This document shows, one piece after another, positions 1 through 6,143 of a stretch of DNA of 9,437 bases. The DNA is from Candidatus Corynebacterium faecipullorum (GTDB lineage: Bacteria > Actinomycetota > Actinomycetes > Mycobacteriales > Mycobacteriaceae). Under the pieces are notes generated by a model that saw nothing but the letters and a program-made list of their open reading frames with translations, had not been told where the DNA came from and did not search any database. The stretch is taken from NCBI GenBank assembly GCA_019114925.1, contig DXEO01000141.1, forward strand, positions 1 through 9,437, written 5' to 3'. The position numbers and the translations under genes were made by a program. Positions within the stretch are counted from its first letter, which is position 1; each line of letters opens with the position of its first letter.

Positions 1-291
1 GGCCCTCAGGCGGGCTAGCGGGCTAGCCCACCGTACTTCAGGACTTCAGAGTGCCTAGCGCGTCGTCGCCAAGCAGCGCGCCTTCTCCGACCCCGGCGGG
101 CCTTCCTCCTTCGTCCACACAATGCGCCTAGCCAGTGCCCATATCTCACCCACCACAAATTGACTCCACACGGAAGAATTAAGAAGAAAAATCTCCACTT
201 CCCTCACCAGGAAGTGGAGATTAACAGTGAGAAAAATTAGGGCCTACTAGGCACGGTGCACGTCCACGAGAGTGAAACTAGTGTTGTGAAA
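1..291. other. Left-edge region without a supported gene
   Basis: No reading frame here looks like a real protein; all six frames hit stops within short distances. The first ~120 bases are GC-rich and the rest AT-rich, so the end of an upstream gene could lie at the extreme left, but nothing identifies it. A short inverted repeat, GGGCTAGC/GCTAGCCC, lies at 12-29, and within it an 8-base unit is repeated in tandem. The only functional element I can defend is the terminator at 190-222, which belongs to the minus-strand regulator. Confidence 0.5.
190..222 (-). terminator. Rho-independent terminator of the tandem TetR gene
   Basis: A perfect 13-bp stem (AATCTCCACTTCC at 190-202, its complement at 210-222) encloses a 7-base loop. 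On the minus strand the stem is followed by a T-rich run (TTTCTTCTT). It lies about 70 bases past the stop codon at 292-294, so it fits as the end of the regulator transcript. On the plus strand the bases that follow are A-rich, so it works only in the minus direction. Confidence 0.85.
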
Positions 292-299
292 CTAGTGTG
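272..299. repeat. 14-bp tandem duplication over the TetR stop codon
   Basis: The unit GTGAAACTAGTGTT at 272-285 is repeated at 286-299 with only the last base changed. The copy at 286-299 contains the minus-strand stop codon (TAG at 294-292) of the regulator's C-terminal fragment. The other copy therefore lies past the stop and does not alter the protein. It looks like a recent slippage duplication. Confidence 0.75.
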
Positions 300-1682
300 C
301 CATACCGCTGAGGCTTCGCATGATGCCGCCAAATTCAGTATCCATATACTGAGTGAGGACTTCAAAAATAGAGTCCGGATCATAACCACGCAATGGCCCC
401 TTCATGCTCAGCATGGAGAGACCGTGAGCACCAGCCCATACAGAAATGACGAGAGTAAAAAGTACCCAAGGGGTGCGTGGGCCATCAACCTCATCGATGA
501 CCTCGCGCACAACAGACATAATGAAGCCAAAGCTCTTCCGAATTAGCCAAAGTCGCGCTGGAGCTCAACCGCCTTATTCGTATTCGAGAGGAAATCATCT
601 TCGAATGACGTGGGGACAATTGGCCCAGAGGAAATCTTGATTAACGCATCGAAACCTTGCGGGTCATGCAGGGCGTACGAAACATACCCATAACCGGTGG
701 CTTTAATTTTGGATAGAGCACTGGAGCCTTCGGGCAGTGCAGACACCTGACGGTAAATGAGCTCATAGTTGACCTTGTCAAGATAACGCTCGAGGTAGCT
801 TGCTAGCTCCTGATCACTTTCAATAAGGTGTTCAGCTTCTTGAATACTAAGACCTGCTCGATTCGCAGCCCTGCCAATGTGCAGTCCGGCTACACCACGG
901 TCTAGGACTTCCGCCACAGCACCCCGAAGTAGCGCTGAACGCTGCTCTTCTTCTGTCGCACGTGGAAAGTCTTTGGCCTTTCTCACAAGCGTTTCCGGCT
1001 GCTCCCCCACCAAGCCATAAGGGTTAGTGCGTTCAATTCGCTCACCCCTAAAGAACGGGAAAAGACCAACGCTTAGAGTATCCATAACAGCACTAAACGT
1101 CTGTTTCTTAGCTGCCGGCGACAGGTAGCGCAGGTTTCCTTCAGCTGCCAGCTGCGTTATGCCGTGCAGATACGAGAAGATAGACAAAGCTGAAAGCAGA
1201 GCACCTTGAGCATCGAGAGCTGGGCCGCCAGATTCCTTAATGGCCTCTTCGCTCAGTTCATAAGGGATTCTCATGATAGGACACGCTTCGGCGCGTCCGC
1301 CTCGATGAGCGAAATCCTCTGCACTTAGGTGCAACCGCGGCGTTGCGTGCACCGCAGTGAAAGCAGCAAAAGAAGCAGGATCCTCAACCGCAAAGGAAAA
1401 ATATGCCAGACCTGTGGCCCGAAGCTTATCCAATGCAGTTGCGTTTTCAGGTAGGCGTTCTAGATGTAAATCGACTATTGAGGTCAATGCCTCATTGAGC
1501 GAGTCTTTAGTGGCTTCAACAAGCTCAGCCTCAGATGCAAACAGCGCCTGAGCTTCCGCAAAAGGCACATCGACTTGGTCTGCTACCTCTCGAAGGCGAA
1601 CTTCATCAATTCCCGCCTTGGCAATGACTCGGCCGGATTGATCAATAAGTAGCTGCCGAGAGGGCAGGTTACCGCGTTCCAC
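292..1682 (-). pseudogene. Tandem (double) TetR-type transcriptional regulator, frameshifted in its second half
   Basis: The first frame starts with GTG at 1682 and runs 379 residues to TAA at 545-543. It holds two TetR-like units. Unit 1 has a helix-turn-helix at about residues 8-53 and a ligand-type helical domain to about 212. Unit 2 begins with a second helix-turn-helix at about 246-290. The halves resemble each other: KLRATGLAYFSFAVEDP (86-102) matches KIKATGYGYVSYALHDP (325-341). Unit 2 stops early, yet its missing part continues in a different minus frame to TAG at 294-292. There VLFTLVISVWAGAHGLSML corresponds to unit 1 LSALSIFSYLHGITQL. Reading the C of the final GGC twice (a -1 shift at about 546) would join the two into one protein of about 463 residues. 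No slippery heptamer is seen, so a mutation or a base-calling error is more likely than programmed shifting. No in-frame ATG, GTG or TTG lies upstream of the GTG before a stop, and the ribosome binding site is weak (AGTAGG). The targets are unknown. A truncated but functional 379-residue protein is possible. Confidence 0.8.
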
Positions 1683-1742
1683 ACCTACTGAAGAAGTAAT
1701 CGCAGTAATAAGCCTACCTAGGAAATAGCCATTTTTAATTCC

Positions 1743-1767
1743 ATAAACGCAAGATATGAACGTTTAT
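1743..1767. promoter_or_regulatory. Inverted repeat, candidate operator of the tandem TetR gene
   Basis: ATAAACG (1743-1749) and its exact complement CGTTTAT (1761-1767) are separated by 11 bases in an AT-rich stretch about 60 bases upstream of the regulator's GTG start. TetR family proteins usually bind inverted repeats of this size in their own promoter, so autoregulation is a reasonable inference. I could not fix a clear -35/-10 pair; TTGCGT with CTATTT, overlapping the right side of the site, is one weak possibility on the minus strand. Confidence 0.4.
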
Positions 1768-1855
1768 AAATTATTCTCAGGTTCGCGGCCGGCACCTTCA
1801 ACCCCCGCGGTCGAGCTACTAGCGCAAAACTATGCGCCACCACAAAACTTATACA

Positions 1856-1880
1856 GTCCTGTCCGCCTCACGGACAGGAC
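1856..1880 (-). terminator. Hairpin terminator downstream of the antitoxin-family gene
   Basis: A perfect 10-bp GC-rich stem (GTCCTGTCCG at 1856-1865, CGGACAGGAC at 1871-1880) has a 5-base loop. It lies about 60 bases past the stop codon at 1943. On the minus strand it is followed by TGTATAAGTTTTG, an imperfect T-tract, so termination may be partial. It separates the small gene from the TetR promoter region. Confidence 0.65.
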
Positions 1881-1942
1881 CTTGTAGGTTGGACGGCATG
1901 CTCAGCCACCTGAAGCTGTCATACCACAGTGGTGAAGAGCCT

Positions 1943-2149
1943 CTACTTCTGCTCATCACCCTTAGGAGACTCCGCACCCTGGTTGCCAATACGATCATCA
2001 AGCTGGTCGCGCGCAGAGTCAATCTTATCTGCCTTATCTTCGCCCAGCTTTCCCTTAGCTAGGTCTGCACCCTTATCCAGTACGCTATCCGAAATCTGCT
2101 CACCCTTATCGGTGTTCAGAGCGTCCTTTGCCTTGTCAAAAATACCCAT
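1943..2149 (-). CDS. Small Rv0909/MT0933-type antitoxin-family protein
   Basis: This 68-residue, highly charged, cytoplasmic protein opens with MGIFDKAKDAL and continues with lysine- and aspartate-rich helical repeats (SVLDKGADLAKGKLGEDKAD). That pattern is typical of the MT0933-like antitoxin family (Rv0909 of Mycobacterium tuberculosis), whose members are 55-90 residues long. In M. tuberculosis Rv0909 is paired with the toxin Rv0910, but here no toxin-like gene lies next to it, so a toxin-antitoxin role is unproven. The ATG at 2149 has a good ribosome binding site (AAAGGG, about 8 bases upstream). A hairpin follows the gene, so it is probably monocistronic. The C-terminus (GAESPKGDEQK) looks disordered. 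A CsbD-like stress protein is an alternative reading because of the similar charged helical composition, but the N-terminus favours the antitoxin family. Confidence 0.75.
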   Translation of the reverse strand: MGIFDKAKDALNTDKGEQISDSVLDKGADLAKGKLGEDKADKIDSARDQLDDRIGNQGAESPKGDEQK

Positions 2150-2564
2150 TTCTACGGCCCTTTCGTTGAATTATTATTTCTAACGGTGCTGGCTGCCCAC
2201 AGTCGAATGCACTATGGTCGCTCGATCCGGCCTGCGCGCCACCACGTCACCCCACCGTACCGACGCTCCTAATCCTTCGCCACAAAAGTTATGAATTAAT
2301 AAAGACAACGGAGTTTGACGCTATTCGCCCCCAAAACTCTGAGAACTTTAAGAATCGCGAGACTGCCCCTCCTCCCCATAATCCACCCCTTTTCGTTCAA
2401 CAACTTAGTGCCTGCCGTCACCCTCTCATTTGTGAAGGCTTGTACTCTGAGACACAATCCTCTATGTGCTCTTTTGTTCTCCGCCGCGTGAAGCAAATAG
2501 AGCATCTGATTCTAATAGTCTCTTTTAGTCCTTAGCCCCCATTATCAACCCACTAACCACCACC
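2150..2564. other. 415-base intergenic region
   Basis: This gap separates the divergent antitoxin-family gene and DNA methyltransferase gene and should hold both promoters. Next to the antitoxin gene the minus strand reads GTTAGAAATAATAATTC. An AT-rich -10-like element (TAGAAA or TAATAAT) there, with TTCGAC 18-19 bases upstream, is a weak promoter candidate. On the methyltransferase side ATTCTAATAG near 2510-2518 could serve as a -10. The middle is pyrimidine-rich on the plus strand and contains no open frame with a ribosome binding site or recognisable protein. Confidence 0.4.
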
Positions 2565-3860
2565 ATGCCTGCGTCTCATTCCACCCCTGCTTCCCACCCT
2601 GCCAGACACTCTCGTCGCAGCTCACCTTCCTCCGTGAAGAGTGCTTCCGGAGAGATGGATTCAGGGTTTGGTCTTGTGTGGCCGGGTAAGAACCAAGCTG
2701 CTGCGCTGGCCAAAGAAGAAATTGCGAACAATCGAAAACTGATCAGCGGCGGTGGTTCTTCCCCAAACAGCGTTAACGTGGCAGATAACCTAGCAGCGCT
2801 GAATGATTTTATCGCACGGGGTTTACGCGCGGATGTCATCTACATTGACCCGCCGTATAACACTGGTAAAGACTTTGTCTATCGCGACAACTTCCGGCAG
2901 CGCCGCGACATGCGCTCAGAGCATTTTGGTCAATGGCATGCTGAATGGCTTTCCATGATGTTGCCGCGCTTGATTCTCGCGCGTGAGGTTCTTGCTGATA
3001 CAGGCTTCATCCTGGTGTCCATCGGCGAATCGGAATGCGCCCATCTTCGACTGATCCTTAATGAAGTGTTTGGGGAGGATTGCTTTGCGGGCCAACTCAT
3101 TTGGAAGAAGGGTGGGACTGGCAAGAATGACTCGAAATATGCCGTATTAGAGCACGAATACGTCCTGTGTTACGCCAAGTCTCCAGCGAACAACGGGTTC
3201 AACGTGGATATGGAGGCGCAGACCTCGACCCGCTACAACCACAGCGACGAAAAAGGCAATTACTCCCTTGTCAGGCTGGACTCTAAAACCCTAGGCTACT
3301 TGCCCAGTCTGGACTTCCCCATCGTCGCCCCCGATGGCCGCGAATACTGGCCTCACCAGCCAGAAGGTAAATCAGAGGTTGCCCGCTGGCGGTGGGGTAA
3401 GGACAAGGTCGCTGAGCACTACGATGAGTTGGTGTTCAAGCGCGGTTTTGTCTACACCAAGAACTACGAAAAGAAAGGTGCACGGCCTCGTTCCATCATG
3501 GATGGGGAACGGTTCGGAGTCACGCGCACGGGCCGTCGTGATGCCGAGGAGGCGCTTGGGTCCACGGGTGTCTTTGATTTCCCGAAACCAGTGCGGCTTA
3601 TCAAACACCTCATCTCAATCGCTGGCGGTCCAGACGCGGTAGTCGTGGACTTTTTCGCTGGCTCGGGAACTACCGCCCAAGCCGTCGTTGAACTCAACCG
3701 CGAAGACGGTGGCCAGCGCTCTTTCCACCTAGTACAAATACCTGCCCCCACGGAGGCGTCCAGCGCCGCGCGCCAAGCGGGTTTTGAAACGGTTGCGGAT
3801 ATTTGTCTCGCGCGCGTTCGCTCACTCGATGTGCCCTTTGATCACTTCACCTTGACCTAA
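2565..3860 (+). CDS. Type III (Mod-like) DNA adenine-N6 methyltransferase, solitary
   Basis: The protein transfers a methyl group from S-adenosylmethionine to adenine in a specific DNA site. It shows the beta-class order of motifs: catalytic DPPYNTG at residues 95-101, a middle region with QLIWKKGGTGKND (177-189) and a putative target-recognition part (about 210-335), then the SAM-binding motif DFFAGSGTT at 362-370. The segment after that (ELNREDGGQRSFHLVQIPAP) is typical of Mod subunits of type III restriction systems. At 431 residues it is shorter than usual Mod proteins (about 550-680) and stops soon after ADICLARVRS, so the C-terminal part is reduced. No Res helicase-nuclease gene is present in the window. 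The start is uncertain. The ATG at 2565 has no ribosome binding site and adds a Ser/Pro/His-rich stretch. The ATG at 2655 (residue 31, MDSGFGLVWPGK) begins at the family-typical WPGK segment and has GGAG only 2 bases upstream. It converges on the esterase gene with an 11-base gap and no visible terminator. Confidence 0.85.
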   Translation: MPASHSTPASHPARHSRRSSPSSVKSASGEMDSGFGLVWPGKNQAAALAKEEIANNRKLISGGGSSPNSVNVADNLAALNDFIARGLRADVIYIDPPYNTGKDFVYRDNFRQRRDMRSEHFGQWHAEWLSMMLPRLILAREVLADTGFILVSIGESECAHLRLILNEVFGEDCFAGQLIWKKGGTGKNDSKYAVLEHEYVLCYAKSPANNGFNVDMEAQTSTRYNHSDEKGNYSLVRLDSKTLGYLPSLDFPIVAPDGREYWPHQPEGKSEVARWRWGKDKVAEHYDELVFKRGFVYTKNYEKKGARPRSIMDGERFGVTRTGRRDAEEALGSTGVFDFPKPVRLIKHLISIAGGPDAVVVDFFAGSGTTAQAVVELNREDGGQRSFHLVQIPAPTEASSAARQAGFETVADICLARVRSLDVPFDHFTLT

Positions 3861-3871
3861 AGCCCAACACT

Positions 3872-4873
3872 TTATCGGTCCTGGGCCACTCCATGCTCTT
3901 CGGTGCCTTCTGGGCGCCCGGGGATGCCAAAGAAATCCAGTACCGCATCAGTAGCAAATCCTTGCCCGACCTCGATTTTCGTATTGTTGTTACCGCCTGG
4001 CCATACGTGAGAGCCGCCTTCGATGCGGATATGCTGCAGCGGTGCTTCACAGGCAGTCCAGGTCTCTCTGGTGGCACCGTTTGTCAGGCGCACAGAGTCG
4101 ACGTCGCCGCGGCACCTATTGCGCCGCTGATCCTGCCCAAGCACCTCTGCTACTGAATCATAGGCAGTATCGTGGCGCACTCCGCCCTCGTAATTAACCA
4201 CGGGATCTTTCGTACCGTGGATATCCAAACGGCCGACAGGTCTATCTAAACAATCTGTATGGATGCCTTCGTAGTATGCCGCCGATACGGTCGCTACAGA
4301 ACGAAAAGTACCCGGCATCCGACAAGCCAGGAAGGCTGCGAATCCCCCGCCGTTGGACAGACCCGCAGCATAGATGGCGTTATCGTCCACCTCATAAGTA
4401 GAGCGCAGACTGTCCACGAGGTCGCGCACGAATGCTAGGTCTTCTTCCGCGCTAGTAGCAGCGTAGGGTGCTGGCGCCCATGCGGCCTTCTCCCCCGCCG
4501 GGTAAGCAACGATGGCGTGAGAGGCATTGAATTGGGTGTAGTGCTCCATATTCTCAGGGGAGTCTGTATACCCGTGGAAAGATAGCAGCACCGGCCAGGA
4601 ACGCTCAGGCGTGTAGTTTTCAGGCACATGGAGGAGGAAGCTCCGCCCAGAGGCCAGCCGAACTTTCTTCGTGTGTCCCGGCTCCGGGCCGACCAGCATG
4701 GGAGCTAGTGGGATACCGAGGTCATTTGTCCACTCGGCTGGGGAGGTTGACGTAGGTGCTTCCTCTTCAGGCGAGCTGCACGACGCTAACGCCATGGCAC
4801 TTGCCGCGACGGCGACAGTCCCAGCGAGCGCGCGCAACCGGCGCAGCCGCGCTGCGGAATCTTCGCCCATCAT
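3872..4873 (-). CDS. LpqC-like esterase lipoprotein (PHB depolymerase/feruloyl esterase family)
   Basis: This is a secreted, membrane-anchored alpha/beta hydrolase. The N-terminus has an arginine-rich region, a hydrophobic stretch (about 16-30) and a lipobox LASC with the lipidated cysteine at residue 32. A Ser/Pro/Glu-rich linker follows. The catalytic domain shows HGY (100-102, oxyanion region), the nucleophile elbow GLSNG with Ser173, Asp223 in HGTKDP and His289 in GGSHVWPGG, a complete triad. Several cysteines could form disulfides outside the cell. The fold matches the LpqC/poly(3-hydroxybutyrate) depolymerase family, which cleaves ester bonds; the substrate cannot be told from sequence. 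Two ATG codons are adjacent at 4873 and 4870. The AGGGG ribosome binding site is only 2-3 bases from the first but about 5 from the second, so 4870 may be the true start. It is divergent from the SAM methyltransferase at 4976, with about 100 bases between them for two promoters. Confidence 0.85.
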   Translation of the reverse strand: MMGEDSAARLRRLRALAGTVAVAASAMALASCSSPEEEAPTSTSPAEWTNDLGIPLAPMLVGPEPGHTKKVRLASGRSFLLHVPENYTPERSWPVLLSFHGYTDSPENMEHYTQFNASHAIVAYPAGEKAAWAPAPYAATSAEEDLAFVRDLVDSLRSTYEVDDNAIYAAGLSNGGGFAAFLACRMPGTFRSVATVSAAYYEGIHTDCLDRPVGRLDIHGTKDPVVNYEGGVRHDTAYDSVAEVLGQDQRRNRCRGDVDSVRLTNGATRETWTACEAPLQHIRIEGGSHVWPGGNNNTKIEVGQGFATDAVLDFFGIPGRPEGTEEHGVAQDR

Positions 4874-4975
4874 TTCCCCTCGCCACGTTCACTATCGGAA
4901 AAATATCCTCGTCCACCTTAAAACATCCCACCAACATCCACGAACCTCCAGCGCCGCGGTAAGTTTGAGAGCACC

Positions 4976-5818
4976 ATGAGCTCTTTGCCTTCCGACCCAT
5001 CCGATTCCGTGGGCACGCCATCTCATCACCCACTACCCGAGCATTACCCCAGCTACCGGCGCGCATCCGGAAAGGAGTCTCCCAACTTCGGCACTGCTCA
5101 GCAGCGGGTGCATTCTGCCCAAGCTTTCCAACAAGGAGCCGACGCCTACCATGACGCTCGTCCTGGATATCCCCCGGAAGTAGCGCAGCTTATTTCCACT
5201 GCTCACACAGTCCTCGACGTTGGGGCAGGAACCGGCAAACTGACCGAGTCACTGAACAATCCCGTTGTCTACGCCAGCGATCCCTCCCCTGATATGACAC
5301 GAGTGCTGGCACGCCTGGGGATTCCGTGCTGGCGCGCCACCGCTGAGAACACAGCTGCGGATGCCGCCTCCCTCGACGCCATCACCTGCGCTCAAACCTG
5401 GCACTGGGTAGATGTCGAGCGAGCTTGTGCAGAGTTTGACCGAGTGCTCCGCCCGGGAGGAAAGGTGCTTCTGGTGTGGAATACTCTGGACGTTAACGCT
5501 GACCCATGGATCCTCCGGCTCTCCCGCATCATGCATTCAGGTGATGTCCACCGTCCCGGTTTCTATCCCGCTTTGAGCGATCCGTGGACGCTGCGTGATG
5601 AGCTGCGCTTAACGTGGGAACACGAGTTGAGCCCCGAAGATCTGCATGCACTGATGCATACTCGCTCCTATTGGCTTCGCAATGGAAAGGAAGTCCATGA
5701 ACGCATGACGCACAACCTCAATTGGTACCTCTACGAGCATATGGGGTTTAGCCCCGGGCAAGCGCTGAGCATCCCGTACCGTACGGATGCATTCTTGTTG
5801 GCCCGCCATGGCGAGTAG
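4976..5818 (+). CDS. Class I SAM-dependent methyltransferase
   Basis: This 280-residue soluble enzyme has a Rossmann methyltransferase core. SAM motif I is VLDVGAGTGKL (79-89), an acidic post-I position lies in YASDPSPDM (99-107), motif II lies near DAITCAQTWHWVD (134-146) and motif III is RVLRPGG (156-162). The AQTWHWVD signature and overall pattern match the UbiE/Methyltransf_11-type family of small-molecule methyltransferases common in actinobacteria. The substrate cannot be predicted. The first ~38 residues are Ser/Pro/His-rich and probably disordered; no closer in-frame start with a better ribosome binding site was found. The ATG at 4976 has GAGAG about 4 bases upstream. It is the only intact gene of its strand here, and the ABC/response-regulator fossil follows it about 100 bases on. 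Confidence 0.85.
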   Translation: MSSLPSDPSDSVGTPSHHPLPEHYPSYRRASGKESPNFGTAQQRVHSAQAFQQGADAYHDARPGYPPEVAQLISTAHTVLDVGAGTGKLTESLNNPVVYASDPSPDMTRVLARLGIPCWRATAENTAADAASLDAITCAQTWHWVDVERACAEFDRVLRPGGKVLLVWNTLDVNADPWILRLSRIMHSGDVHRPGFYPALSDPWTLRDELRLTWEHELSPEDLHALMHTRSYWLRNGKEVHERMTHNLNWYLYEHMGFSPGQALSIPYRTDAFLLARHGE

Positions 5819-5852
5819 TCCCACCCTGGCCAGGAGCAGACCTGCCGCAGCC

Positions 5853-5866
5853 ATGACAACTGTCAT
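5853..5866. promoter_or_regulatory. 14-bp palindrome upstream of the ABC/LuxR fossil
   Basis: ATGACA-AC-TGTCAT is a perfect 6-bp inverted repeat with a 2-base centre, about 60 bases upstream of the fossil's start codon. Its position would suit an operator of the former transporter operon. The binding protein is unknown and chance occurrence is possible. Confidence 0.25.
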
Positions 5867-5924
5867 CCCGGAATGGTGACACCTCTTCTACGCTGCAAAT
5901 ACTTCACAGCCATAGCGTGAAGGT

Positions 5925-6136
5925 ATGAGCACAACACGCACTCTCACACCAGTCGTAGATGTCAGGGGCGTTAGCAAGGTTTTCAACACGTCCTTCTGCT
6001 CTTCGGTGCAGGCGCTTCACAGCTGCATCTCAGTGGTGGGACCGTGCGCAACCACGTCTCCGCCATGATGGCGAAGACGCGGGCGGAAAACCGCTTCGAA
6101 GCTGCACGGCGTGCCGAAGCAAATGGCTGGATCTAA
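5925..6136 (+). pseudogene. Fossil: ABC transporter ATPase start joined to response regulator (NarL/LuxR) end
   Basis: From ATG at 5925 (GAAGG just upstream) the frame reads MSTTRTLTPVVDVRGVSKVF, the usual opening of a MacB/LolD-type ABC ATPase (VRGVSKVF), then loses similarity. It stops at 6066-6068, long before any Walker A motif. In another plus frame, from about 6015 to TAA at 6134-6136, the translation includes SQLHLSGGTVRNHVSAMMAK and ends EAARRAEANGWI. This is the typical end of the LuxR-type DNA-binding domain of NarL-family response regulators, including the recognition helix TVRNH. The two pieces lie within about 210 bases and meet near 5985-6015. The simplest explanation is that one deletion removed the rest of an ATPase gene, any permease and sensor kinase genes, and the receiver part of the regulator. 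It ends 8 bases before the stop codon of the convergent dicarboxylate transporter gene. Confidence 0.75.
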
Positions 6137-6143
6137 GAGGGAC

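Noticed and set aside
256..546. 96-codon plus-strand open frame opposite the TetR C-terminal fragment
   Set aside because: The minus strand carries the recognisable TetR C-terminal helices over the same bases, and the plus frame shows no family features.
2296..2505. 69-codon minus-strand open frame in the intergenic region
   Set aside because: It has no ribosome binding site, no recognisable family features and a composition like random translation, so I treat it as chance.
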